A stretch of DNA of 44,808 bases from a virus: the IMG/VR virus record IMGVR_UViG_3300042486_000656, positions 1-44,808 of that record; one strand, written 5' to 3'. The first letter of the stretch is position 1; every line of letters begins with the position of its first letter. The position numbers and the translations under genes are program-made. Below, one piece after another: positions 37,873 to 44,808 of this stretch. Under the pieces are notes generated by a model. It ran no database searches and was not told the DNA's origin. It saw only the letters and a program-made list of their open reading frames with translations.

Positions 37873-38231
37873 TGCTCACGCTACAAGAGGTGTTCGATAA
37901 GGCGGCCACGCACCTGCTGAAACAGGGCGTCCGTAGCTACAAAAACGGAGTAACGTGTCTCTACCGCGGTCCGAACGGAACGATGTGCGCAGTAGGGGCG
38001 CTGATCGACGACGCGCACTACGTCCCGTCCCTAGAAAGGAAGCCCGCTGACAACCTTTACGTCATGGAGGCGCTGCGGCTGTCGGGCGTACCCGCCGATG
38101 CCGCAGCCGAGCTGCTAATCGAACTACAGCGCCTCCACGACAAGTTGGAACCTGCCGCGTGGAACGCGGAGCTGCGTTACATTGCTGCCGAGCACGGCCT
38201 CGACGACAGCGTGGTGAAGCGTGCGCTGTAG
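37872..38231 (+). CDS. Conserved hypothetical phage protein
   Basis: The product has 119 residues. MLTLQEVFDKAATHLLKQG, CLYRGPNGTMCAVGALIDD and ELLIELQRLHDKLEPAAWN make a pattern found in many podophages as an unnamed protein. Two conserved Cys frame the GPNGTMCAVG loop. ATG 37872 shares one base with the previous stop. Confidence 0.75.
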   Translation: MLTLQEVFDKAATHLLKQGVRSYKNGVTCLYRGPNGTMCAVGALIDDAHYVPSLERKPADNLYVMEALRLSGVPADAAAELLIELQRLHDKLEPAAWNAELRYIAAEHGLDDSVVKRAL

Positions 38232-38421
38232 GGCGTGCGACGCAGCCCTCACTTCTGTTCGCGATAGGGAAGTGGCCCCAGGTGTCATCATCACAGAGGA
38301 CCTGTGCCCGAAGTGCCTGCGCATTGCTCTGGAAGCGGCCGGCGAAGCCGACGACAGCGAGCTGGAGGTGATGGAAGTTCTGGGGGTGTTGGGTGTCTCG
38401 CCCCAAGCTGCGCCGCGATGA
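38221..38421 (+). CDS. Small zinc-finger protein before the primase
   Basis: The product has 66 residues, starting at GTG 38221. It has CRACD and, after about 25 residues, CPKC, a CxxC/CxxC zinc-binding pattern often seen in a small protein near phage primases. It overlaps the primase start by 29 bases. Likely DNA-binding or partner of the replisome, not proved. Confidence 0.72.
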   Translation: MRCRACDAALTSVRDREVAPGVIITEDLCPKCLRIALEAAGEADDSELEVMEVLGVLGVSPQAAPR

Positions 38422-39262
38422 GTTCCTGCCATTCGCCCCGGATGCGCCTGGGTTCGTGCGTGTCAAGCACGAGTCCCCTACGTGCCAGGGAGACAGCAAG
38501 AGCATGCGCGTCGTCCGCAAGCCGGACGGTGCGATCGCAGCCGACTGCTACCGGTGTGGGGCCACGGGCTACGTGCCCCCCGCCGGCCACTACAGGCGGC
38601 CGGAGGCCAGGCACACGGACGATGTGGTGGAGGTGGACGGCTACGACATGCCGGCCGACATCACAGACGACGCGCGCCGCTGGCCGGCGGCAGCCGGCGC
38701 CTGGCTGGCCAAGGCTGGCCTGGGGCCGGAGGACGTAGCCCGGGACGGGGCTGTGTGGTCGGACACCAAACAGGCGCTCTACCTGCCCGTGCTGCAGGAG
38801 ACGAGCGCCTTCGGCCAGAAGCTCGTAGGATGGGTTCTGAGGGGCTTCGATCCGAAGAGCTACCTCACCCTCACTGACCAGCCCGCGAGCCTGTGGGGGC
38901 TCAGGAGAGGCCCTGCTGGGCGGTCTGGCCCCGGGGGCACGCTCGTCCTCGTCGAGGACGTCCTGTCGGCCCGACGTGTGGCCGACGTGGCCGACGCACT
39001 GGCCCTGCTGTCCGTCGACATCAAGCCGACGGCCCTGGGCTGGGTGGCCAGGGAGCGCTACAAGGAGGCCGTCGTGTTCCTGGACGGCGACAACAGCCAG
39101 GTGAAGCTGGCTGCCCGGAGGCTGGCGCAGCAGCTCTCGTTCATCCCCGTCCGCGTCGTCGAGACGGGGCAAGACCCGAAGGCCCTGCCGAAGGCAGAGC
39201 TTGACAAACTCATCAGGCCAGTGTATACTGGTTCTATGCACCCGGAGGAAACACAATCATGA
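38393..39262 (+). CDS. DNA primase
   Basis: The product has 289 residues. An N-terminal zinc-type region contains ESPTCQGDS and CYRCGATGY, and the TOPRIM catalytic motifs are LVLVEDVLSARRVAD (Glu) and AVVFLDGDNSQVK (Asp-x-Asp). It makes RNA primers for replication. Unlike T7 gp4 it is not fused to the helicase, which is a separate gene 1 kb downstream. GTG 38393 starts it inside the zinc-finger gene. A strong promoter lies in its 3' end. Confidence 0.88.
   Translation: MSRPKLRRDEFLPFAPDAPGFVRVKHESPTCQGDSKSMRVVRKPDGAIAADCYRCGATGYVPPAGHYRRPEARHTDDVVEVDGYDMPADITDDARRWPAAAGAWLAKAGLGPEDVARDGAVWSDTKQALYLPVLQETSAFGQKLVGWVLRGFDPKSYLTLTDQPASLWGLRRGPAGRSGPGGTLVLVEDVLSARRVADVADALALLSVDIKPTALGWVARERYKEAVVFLDGDNSQVKLAARRLAQQLSFIPVRVVETGQDPKALPKAELDKLIRPVYTGSMHPEETQS
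39201..39229 (+). promoter_or_regulatory. Strong internal promoter
   Basis: TTGACA (39201-39206), 17-base spacer, TATACT (39224-39229): a near-consensus sigma70 promoter in the end of the primase gene. It would start transcription some 20 bases before the ATG at 39259, and allow helicase and polymerase expression independent of upstream genes. Confidence 0.78.
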
Positions 39263-39486
39263 GCAACGAACAACTGAACATGGGCGATCGTGTGGAGCTG
39301 CTGGACCTGGACCTCTACGTCGAAGAGGCGTCTCAGGGACTCGTAGTCGGAAACACAGCCACTGTGTTGGGCAGGCACGGCGGCGAATACCTGCTTCGTA
39401 CTGACAACGCGCGCGATGAGGAAGAGGCTACTTGCGGCGGAATCGGATGGATGTTCCCCGCCACCAGCCTGCGGAAGCTGCCGTAA
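39259..39486 (+). CDS. Small SH3/KOW-like protein
   Basis: The product has 75 residues. NMGDRVELLDLDLYVEEASQ, VGNTATVLGRHGGEYLL and WMFPATSLRKLP fit a small beta-barrel. Different in sequence from the EFEV proteins but similar in plan. It is the first gene after the internal promoter. Confidence 0.65.
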   Translation: MSNEQLNMGDRVELLDLDLYVEEASQGLVVGNTATVLGRHGGEYLLRTDNARDEEEATCGGIGWMFPATSLRKLP

Positions 39487-39709
39487 TGAAGCTGCCCGAG
39501 GGCTTCACGCGCAACCCTGGCGCGCGCGCGTGCCTGACGACATCGACAGCTTCACGTGCGCCACCGTGATCTACCGAGACGGCCAGGTCGCCACTGACTG
39601 GGACTGGGCCAACGTTGCCTATTGGCACATTGACGAGAGCTGCGTGGCATCCACAGACATCATCGGCTACAAGATCGAGGACGACAGCGCCTGTGGTGTT
39701 AACAACTGA
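39486..39709 (+). pseudogene. Small gene broken by a frameshift at a GC dinucleotide run
   Basis: ATG 39486 opens MKLPEGFTRNPGARA, a start typical of a small phage family. Reading then stops early because the remaining part (VPDDIDSFTCATVIYRDGQV ... GYKIEDDSACGVNN) is in another frame, joined at the run GGCGCGCGCGCG (about 39519-39530). A two-base gain or a one-base loss there would restore a 74-75 residue protein. It could be a sequencing error, variation in the population, or true inactivation. The second part could be read from GTG 39530 as 59 residues. Confidence 0.6.
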
Positions 39710-40292
39710 TAATGCCGAGGCACTACGCCAGGCGTTCCTCAGCATGCCGCTTCGAGTAGCTGAACGCGCCATCCTTGCAGGAGGAGCGCTTCGGTCCATG
39801 TTCGATGGTACGAAAGTGAAGGACTATGACCTGTTCTTCCGCAACGCGGAGGACGCAGCTGTTGCAGTCACTGCCTTCATGAGTGCAGCACTGGCTGGGA
39901 GTTGCGCGTTACGTAACGATTTGAGCTATCCGACAGCGCTCACGTTCCAGTGTGGAGACCGCCAGTTCAACCTGGTGACCTTCGGCTATGGCGATCCTGG
40001 CACGATCATCGACGGATTCGACTTCCGTTGCGTGCAGATTGCCGCTGTGTGGGACGGCGCAGAGGTGACGCTCATCAGCAACCCAGGCGCCATCGAGGGC
40101 GCGCAACGCAAACACCTGGAGCTGGTGAACAACAACGGGGACGAGCGCACGGCCAAGCGCATCGAGCACTACGAGGTGGATCATGGCTACAGTCTCGCTG
40201 CTGTCCCTTTGGCTTCTGCTATCGAAGAACGACGAGCCGCCATCCGGCTATACGTGAAGACCAAGCCCCGCTCAGGTAGAGGAGGGTATTGA
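39693..40292 (+). CDS. Nucleotidyltransferase-fold protein
   Basis: The product has 199 residues with start GTG 39693 or 39696. ILAGGALRSMFDG (Gly-Gly loop), then VKDYDLFF (Asp-x-Asp), is the core of the nucleotidyltransferase fold, as used by CCA-adding enzymes and by some toxins/antitoxins. A second related enzyme lies at 43763. Substrate unknown. It may modify a tRNA or a protein. It ends just before the helicase. Confidence 0.7.
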   Translation: MVLTTDNAEALRQAFLSMPLRVAERAILAGGALRSMFDGTKVKDYDLFFRNAEDAAVAVTAFMSAALAGSCALRNDLSYPTALTFQCGDRQFNLVTFGYGDPGTIIDGFDFRCVQIAAVWDGAEVTLISNPGAIEGAQRKHLELVNNNGDERTAKRIEHYEVDHGYSLAAVPLASAIEERRAAIRLYVKTKPRSGRGGY

Positions 40293-40301
40293 TGGAGGTG
40301 C

Positions 40302-41555
40302 GTGATTGACTACGATGTAATCGCAGCCATGTCGGAGCGCGAGACGTACGAGCGCTTCAGCCAATTTGTCACCAAGGCCGCCATGACGGAAGACGCATAC
40401 ACCATCTTCACGTCCATGGGGGAATGGTTCAAGAACAACCCGCTAGACACCAGCATTCCGTGGCCGCAGTTCACGGCGTGGTTCCTCCTCGTGAGGCACG
40501 CCAAGCTGCCGAAGCAGAAGCTGGGGGCCATGCGGGAAATACTCGGCGTGATCGCCGAAAAGGACGACGAAGATGCAAGAGTGTCCGCTCTGCCCCTCAT
40601 TCAGGGTCTTACAAGACGAGAGTACGCTGCGAAAGTGGCTGACCTCGCCCTTCGCATCACTGACGGCGATCATTCGATCGACTTCGGAGCAATCGGAAAG
40701 CTGCTCGCTGAATACGACGCAGCCACAGGGCGTTTCAGCGCAGTAGAGCGCTTCATCGGCGAGTTCAGCGCCGACACGCTGGAGTCGACGAGCGGCCCTG
40801 GTTTGCACTGGCGCCTGAGCGAGAGCCTGGGCAAAGGCGCCGGCCCCATTCGCCAAGGCGACCTCACTGTGTTCGGCAAGCGGCCCGACGCTGGCGGTAC
40901 CACGTTCCTGGCCAGCGAGGCCACGTGGATGGTGGACGAGCTGGAGCCATACGAGAGCATCCTGTGGTTCAACAATGAAGAGGCCGGCGACAAGGTGAGG
41001 ACGCGCGTGATGCAGGCGCGTCTCGGCTGGACTACGCCGGAGATGGATGAGGACCCCAAGGCCACGTTCAAGGCGTACGCCGACAGTCTGCCAGACCCGC
41101 AGATGATTAAGGTGTACGACAAGGCGTCGCTGACGACGAGCGAGATGGAAGACGCGCTCGCCAAGTTCCGCCCGCGTCTCATCATCATCGATCAGCTGTG
41201 GAAGGTGAAAGGATTCGAGCGGGCAGGCGAGGACCACGACAGGCTCATGGGCCTGTTCGGCTGGGCGCGTGAGATGGCGAAGACGTTCGCGCCTGTCGTC
41301 GCCGTGCACCAGCTCGGCGAGAAAGCCGAGGGGATCAAGTGGGTGGGGTACGAGCACCTGTACGGATCGAAAACTGGCATCCAGGGCGAAGCCGACCTCA
41401 TCATCACCATGTCCCGCCTGTGGGACAACGGCAACAGGCGCTACCTCTTCCTGCCGAAGAACAAGCTGAAGACGCCTGGCGACGAAGCCTCGCGAAACGG
41501 CAAGTTTACGGTGGAAATAGAACCTACTATTGCACGCTACCGTGACGTCACGTAA
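40302..41555 (+). CDS. DnaB-type replicative helicase with altered P-loop
   Basis: The product has 417 residues. An N-terminal helical region of about 190 residues precedes the RecA-like domain. The P-loop reads FGKRPDAGGTTFLASE, with Gly where the invariant Walker A Lys should be. Other motifs are intact: Walker B LIIIDQLWKV, the His motif AVHQLGEKAEG, and the C-terminal LFLPKNKLKTPG. It would unwind DNA ahead of the polymerase. GTG 40302 follows GGAGG. The P-loop change is a real oddity, or a family trait I do not know. Confidence 0.85.
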   Translation: MIDYDVIAAMSERETYERFSQFVTKAAMTEDAYTIFTSMGEWFKNNPLDTSIPWPQFTAWFLLVRHAKLPKQKLGAMREILGVIAEKDDEDARVSALPLIQGLTRREYAAKVADLALRITDGDHSIDFGAIGKLLAEYDAATGRFSAVERFIGEFSADTLESTSGPGLHWRLSESLGKGAGPIRQGDLTVFGKRPDAGGTTFLASEATWMVDELEPYESILWFNNEEAGDKVRTRVMQARLGWTTPEMDEDPKATFKAYADSLPDPQMIKVYDKASLTTSEMEDALAKFRPRLIIIDQLWKVKGFERAGEDHDRLMGLFGWAREMAKTFAPVVAVHQLGEKAEGIKWVGYEHLYGSKTGIQGEADLIITMSRLWDNGNRRYLFLPKNKLKTPGDEASRNGKFTVEIEPTIARYRDVT

Positions 41556-41595
41556 GCTGTGCCCAACAGAGCGCTGTGCGCTCGAAGGAGATGAG

Positions 41596-41805
41596 ATGAA
41601 TATGAAAGGTGTAGACAGCGACGCCGTGGCCACCATCATCGCGCTTGTTCGCAGCCAGGGCGGAGAGGTGTTTGTTCCGTCCCACATCATGGAGGACATG
41701 GTAGACGGCTGGGAGTTGCAAGTGGAAATCGGTCTTGGAGAGCGCACCATGACGCTCCGCGCTGTCAAAGTGGATATGGCAGAAGAGACCTCGCTATGCA
41801 TCTGA
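41596..41805 (+). CDS. Small hypothetical protein
   Basis: The product has 69 residues. ATG 41596 follows AAGGAGATGAG. Beta-rich middle (GWELQVEIGLGERTMTLRAV) and short helical start. It overlaps the next gene by 10 bases. No family recognised. Confidence 0.6.
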   Translation: MNMKGVDSDAVATIIALVRSQGGEVFVPSHIMEDMVDGWELQVEIGLGERTMTLRAVKVDMAEETSLCI

Positions 41806-42059
41806 CGAAAGATGGCGGAACCTACACGCTGAGCGGCCTGACCGCCCGGCAGGTTGGCCTGCTCGGGTGGATGGCCGACACTGTGCTAATCGCTGCCGAC
41901 GAGGACTCTGGAATCGTGGACGACGCCAGTGCGTTCTACACTTCCGTGTTTGAAGGCCCCGCCTCTATCCGCGCCAGGGAGGTAGCAGCAGGCATCGACG
42001 CGAGTTCCGAGCTTTCTGAGCTGGACAACCCTGTCCGTTACGCACCGAAGGACGAATGA
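41796..42059 (+). CDS. Small hypothetical protein
   Basis: The product has 87 residues: HLTKDGGTYTLSGLTARQVG, TVLIAADEDSGIVDDASAFY, and a charged end. It overlaps the polymerase start by 4 bases (ATGA), so it is coupled to it. No family recognised. Confidence 0.6.
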   Translation: MHLTKDGGTYTLSGLTARQVGLLGWMADTVLIAADEDSGIVDDASAFYTSVFEGPASIRAREVAAGIDASSELSELDNPVRYAPKDE

Positions 42060-43273
42060 GCTTCCCAGACAAAGCCTACGCCTACGACGGCGAGACGACG
42101 ATACGTAATCGAGGTGAGGGCGCTGTAGGCAGCCGCCAGGCCAGCCCGTTCTTTCCAGGCAACTTCCTGGTGAGCTGGGGGGAGTCACGCTCAGACGCAG
42201 CAGCTGCAATCGGGCGAGACTACATCGATGAGTACCGTTCGTCTGAAGATCGGCACATGCTGCCGCCGTCATGGCTGCAGCTGGCAGCGATGGGACAGAG
42301 TGTCACTGTTGCGGCGCACAACGCCACGTTCGATCTGCTGTACGTCATGAAGACGTGGCCTGACGTGTGGAAGAAAGCGCTGCCAACGTTGCGCATCTGG
42401 TGCACGATGCAGGCTGCCTACATGCTCAGCGGGCAGACGCTGCAGATGCCGTCGCTCGATCTGCTGGCTGAGCAGCAGGGCCTGCCCCTGAAGGACAGCC
42501 GCATCGCAGACTACTGGGCGCAGGGCATCGACACACCGCTCATCCCGAAGGACGAGCTGCTGGAATACCAGAAGCAGGACGTGCTCAACACGCTGGAGCT
42601 GTTCGAGGCGCAGTGGGAAGAGGCCGAAGCACGAGGCATGCTGCCGCTCATGCTGTACAAGATGGACGACATCCTAGCGTCGGCGATTCAGACGTGGAAC
42701 GGGATGATGTTCAGCCTGGCCAAGGCCGACGAGCTGGCGCAGCAGGTGGAGGCCGAGCTGCAGGTGGCCGAGGCAGCGATCATCGAGGTTGCCGCACGTG
42801 GGCATTTCGCAGACGACTTCGAGTTCATGCCGTCGTCTGCGGCCCACCTGTCCGCCTTGCTGTTCGGGGGCGAGTACAAGGTGGTGCGTGACGTCGAGGT
42901 GCGAGACGAAGCCGGCGAGCTGGTGCGCTACAAGGGCGGGGCCAAGGCTGGCCAGGTGAAGACGCGCAAGGAGACAGTCGTCCTCAAGACGAAGGGCCTG
43001 GGCCTAAAGCCGCCTGCTGGCGTCAAGGCCACCATCCATGGCTACAGCACAGCCGACAACGTGCTGGAGCTGCTGGACCCCCCTGTGGTGGAGCAGCTGC
43101 GTGCATGGCGTGGCCTGAGCAAGGACCTGGAGACGTACTATCGCGGCTATGCCGCGCTGGTGTTCCCGGATGGGTGCCTGCACCCCAATTACAACAACGA
43201 GATTGCAGCAACGGGCAGGCAGTCGTGCTCTGCGCCGAATCTGCAGAACACGGCCAAGGACCCTGATGCGTAA
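42056..43273 (+). CDS. DNA polymerase N-terminal polypeptide (3'-5' exonuclease and thumb)
   Basis: The product has 405 residues. All three proofreading motifs are present: Exo I DGE (Asp11, Glu13), Exo II AHNATFD (Asn89, Asp93), Exo III YQKQD (Tyr171, Asp175). The thumb and start of the palm follow, ending with the family A motif AATGRQS...PNLQNTAKDPDA. The frame then stops where the HNH gene begins, and the remaining palm/fingers are encoded from 44284. A split polymerase of this kind must assemble from two polypeptides to work. Confidence 0.9.
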   Translation: MSFPDKAYAYDGETTIRNRGEGAVGSRQASPFFPGNFLVSWGESRSDAAAAIGRDYIDEYRSSEDRHMLPPSWLQLAAMGQSVTVAAHNATFDLLYVMKTWPDVWKKALPTLRIWCTMQAAYMLSGQTLQMPSLDLLAEQQGLPLKDSRIADYWAQGIDTPLIPKDELLEYQKQDVLNTLELFEAQWEEAEARGMLPLMLYKMDDILASAIQTWNGMMFSLAKADELAQQVEAELQVAEAAIIEVAARGHFADDFEFMPSSAAHLSALLFGGEYKVVRDVEVRDEAGELVRYKGGAKAGQVKTRKETVVLKTKGLGLKPPAGVKATIHGYSTADNVLELLDPPVVEQLRAWRGLSKDLETYYRGYAALVFPDGCLHPNYNNEIAATGRQSCSAPNLQNTAKDPDA

Positions 43274-43763
43274 GCGCTCGTTCGACGTGGAGTTAGCTAT
43301 GTGGCTGGTTGAGCGTACGGGCATGCCCCTGCGAGAAATCGCTGAGCACGTCGGAACCAGCTATGGGGCACTGCGGCTCTGGTACTCTAAGGCGTACCCG
43401 GCGGACATGCGCAATAAGCGCAAAATACCCAACTACAGAGCATCAAAGTTAGGCGACAAGAACCCGATGCACGGCAAGCGGGGACCTGAACACCACAACT
43501 ACGTTGGCAGGGCGTCCGACCACAAAGGGTATTTCACTGTGGTCCGCCCGGACTGGTGGACGGGGGAAACTCGCGGCAAGCGTGTGTTTGAGCACCACGT
43601 TGCGTACGCTATGGCTCACGGTCTCACAGAGATACCGAAGGGCATGCACGTGCACCACGTGGATCACGATCCAAGCAACAATGATCCGAGCAATCTGCTC
43701 CTAGTGACGCCGGCTGAGCATGCGGCGCTACACAGGCAGAACGTCTCGAAGGGAGAAGACTAA
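43266..43763 (+). CDS. HNH homing endonuclease splitting the DNA polymerase gene
   Basis: The product has 165 residues, starting at ATG 43266 within the last codons of the polymerase N-terminal frame. An N-terminal helix-turn-helix (REIAEHVGTSYGALRLWY) is followed by the nuclease segment NPMHGKRGPEHHNYV, GYFTVVRPDWW and HVHHVDHDPSNNDPSNLLL with a distal EHAALH. It is closely similar in plan to the intron-borne HNH at 256-747. There are no group I core elements around it, so it is free-standing. Ends in TAATG with the next gene. Confidence 0.88.
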   Translation: MRKRSFDVELAMWLVERTGMPLREIAEHVGTSYGALRLWYSKAYPADMRNKRKIPNYRASKLGDKNPMHGKRGPEHHNYVGRASDHKGYFTVVRPDWWTGETRGKRVFEHHVAYAMAHGLTEIPKGMHVHHVDHDPSNNDPSNLLLVTPAEHAALHRQNVSKGED

Positions 43764-44287
43764 TGTGCGAAGCAAGTGTGCTGCCGCAATCCGGCGTTAC
43801 ATTCCCCGATTTCGAGAAGGTGTTCAACGCGGAAGCAGACGAGCTTACGACTGCTGAGGTGATGGAAGCTGTGGACCTGGCCATCGTGCAGGCGACGGGT
43901 TTCCTGTCGCGCACGTCGCGAATGGCTGACATGACAGGCAGCTTCGTCATCAACGAAGGCAGCGACGACTTCAAGGACGTGGACTTCATCGTCCTTGTGG
44001 AGAACCTGGGCGACTTCCAAGACGTAGCGGCGGAGTTCGGTTATTTCGTTACGTCTGGCGACGGCTACCTGCATGACGCCAAGTTTGGCAACTTCTCGAC
44101 GCTGCGGCGTCCGATCCATCCGCGCCTCGGCAAGGACATCAACCTCATCGTCACCACCGACGTGCCGTTCTACGGCCGTTGGGTGGAAGCGACGGAGCTT
44201 GCCTGGCAGATGGTGCTGAAGGAGAAGGACCAGCGCGTCAAGCTGTTCCAATACGTGCTGTACGGCTATGTGGAGAAGCTCGACTGA
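43763..44287 (+). CDS. Nucleotidyltransferase-like protein in the polymerase split (MCE start)
   Basis: The product has 174 residues. GSFVINEGSDDFKDVDFIVLV has the Gly-Ser and Asp-x-Asp pattern of the nucleotidyltransferase fold, followed by DINLIVTTDVPF as the third acidic strand. The C-terminal half is helical (ATELAWQMVLKEKDQRVKLF). It starts MCE like the small early proteins. It is carried with the HNH as a two-gene cassette in the polymerase gene. Stop TGA overlaps the CTG where the second polymerase half begins. Confidence 0.65.
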   Translation: MCEASVLPQSGVTFPDFEKVFNAEADELTTAEVMEAVDLAIVQATGFLSRTSRMADMTGSFVINEGSDDFKDVDFIVLVENLGDFQDVAAEFGYFVTSGDGYLHDAKFGNFSTLRRPIHPRLGKDINLIVTTDVPFYGRWVEATELAWQMVLKEKDQRVKLFQYVLYGYVEKLD

Positions 44288-44808
44288 GCCGCATCAAAGA
44301 GTGCTTCATCACGCGCTTCCCTGAAGGCGCGTTGGTGGAGGCAGACTTCAGCCAGCTGGAGGTGATCGGCCTGGCCGCCCTCACCCAGGACCCGCAGCTC
44401 ATCGAAGACCTGCGCGCTGGGCGTGACATGCACAGGTTCTTCGCCGCGCAGCTCTACAACAAGCCCGAAGAGGAGGTGACCAAGGCCGAGCGAACGCTCA
44501 CCAAGCGCTTCACGTTCCAGCTGCAATACGGAGGCGGTGCGCAGGGCCTGGCCAAGAAGAACCATGTGTCGGTGGAAATCGCCAAGCGCTTCATCGAAAC
44601 GTACTACGGCCGCTACTACGTCGTCAAGGACTGGCAGGACGACAACGTGGAGCGTGTAGCGCGCAGCAGGCGCGAAACAGGAGAGCTGACACCCGGTGGC
44701 GAGCCGAAGGGCGAAGGCCAGCTCATCTCACCCACAGGCCGCGTGTACGTGTTCCAGGAGCAAGACCCGCCGCCTGGTTTCCGATCGACAGGAGCCTCCT
44801 TCAACCCG
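44284..44808 (+). CDS. DNA polymerase C-terminal polypeptide (palm/fingers), 5' part, runs off the window
   Basis: The frame from CTG 44284 reads LSRIKECFITRFPEG, then motif A VEADFSQLEVIGLAAL, DMHRFFAAQLY, and motif B KRFTFQLQYGGG. It continues across the contig joint to bases 2-162 and, after intron removal, 879-1182 (motif C). The start is inferred. CTG overlaps the previous stop as CTGA, the same style as the ATGA/GTGA/TTGA overlaps used throughout, with GGAG (44272-44275) eight bases before it. The nearest conventional alternative is TTG 44179, which would add 35 unlikely residues, or TTG/GTG at about 44331-44336, which would cut into motif A. Confidence 0.85.
   Translation, partial: MSRIKECFITRFPEGALVEADFSQLEVIGLAALTQDPQLIEDLRAGRDMHRFFAAQLYNKPEEEVTKAERTLTKRFTFQLQYGGGAQGLAKKNHVSVEIAKRFIETYYGRYYVVKDWQDDNVERVARSRRETGELTPGGEPKGEGQLISPTGRVYVFQEQDPPPGFRSTGASFNP
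44670..44808. repeat. Terminal overlap, right copy
   Basis: Matches bases 1-139 with one synonymous mismatch (C44796 against T127). See the left copy. It marks the point where the circular genome was opened. Confidence 0.9.

Noticed and set aside
43647-43661. Two CACGTG cores in the second HNH gene
   Set aside because: They fall in the HVHHVDHD codons and lack the TGTT/AACA arms.
43266-43763. Intein within the polymerase
   Set aside because: The upstream frame stops and the insert starts in another frame. No splicing motifs such as a terminal His-Asn are present.
43266-44287. A second group I intron in the polymerase gene
   Set aside because: The whole insert is occupied by two coding frames, the HNH start overlaps the upstream exon, and no Q, R or S core elements like those at 231-246, 746-757 and 812-820 are seen.

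Overview
The window is an essentially complete tailed-phage genome of podovirus type. Bases 1-139 and 44670-44808 are the same sequence apart from one synonymous base (T127 / C44796), and a DNA polymerase gene reads straight across the joint. I therefore read it as a circularly closing assembly of about 44,669 bp. The sequence is GC-rich and densely packed, and most start codons overlap the previous stop (ATGA, GTGA, TTGA, TAATG). Capsid, portal, terminase, T7-type tail tube (gp11/gp12-like) and ejection proteins (gp14/15/16-like) point to a T7-like virion. No phage RNA polymerase gene is visible, and the promoters seen are sigma70-like. A class II, cobalamin-dependent ribonucleotide reductase together with this layout recalls the cobavirus / Zobellviridae group. 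That placement, and a proteobacterial host, are inference.

Layout: two transcription arms diverge from a noncoding hub at 31.77-32.65 kb and converge on a bidirectional terminator at 9.60 kb. The minus-strand arm (31.8 down to 9.65 kb) carries, in order of transcription, spanins and tiny membrane proteins, a 2OG-Fe(II) oxygenase, tail/receptor-type proteins, a candidate small terminase, large terminase, portal, scaffold, capsid, a terminator, tail tube proteins, a GNAT protein, three ejection proteins (one of 1712 residues), a lytic transglycosylase and a membrane coiled-coil protein. The plus-strand arm (32.65 to 44.8 kb, continuing at 1 to 9.5 kb) carries many small early proteins, primase, helicase, DNA polymerase, a candidate SSB, 5'-3' exonuclease, HNH nucleases, a metallophosphoesterase, nucleotide-metabolism genes including nrdJ, and an M23-like protein.

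The most unusual feature is the hub. It holds five sites identical or close to the bacterial chromosomal centromere parS (TGTTCCACGTGAAACA), three of them perfect and set in a 67-bp tandem repeat. A sixth lies just inside the early genes. No ParA or ParB gene is visible, so the phage may recruit, titrate or exploit the host ParB protein. The hub also contains a strong leftward promoter, a rightward promoter candidate, a 9-bp operator-like palindrome and a run of perfect hairpins.

The second unusual feature is the family A DNA polymerase. It is broken into an exonuclease/thumb polypeptide and a palm/fingers polypeptide by an HNH plus nucleotidyltransferase cassette. The second half appears to restart at a CTG codon, and it is interrupted again by a group I intron carrying a related HNH gene. 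Other points are an array of small paralogous MC(E/N)...EFEV proteins, one of which looks remade by a 121-bp duplication, a helicase P-loop lacking its lysine, and a frameshift at a GC dinucleotide run.
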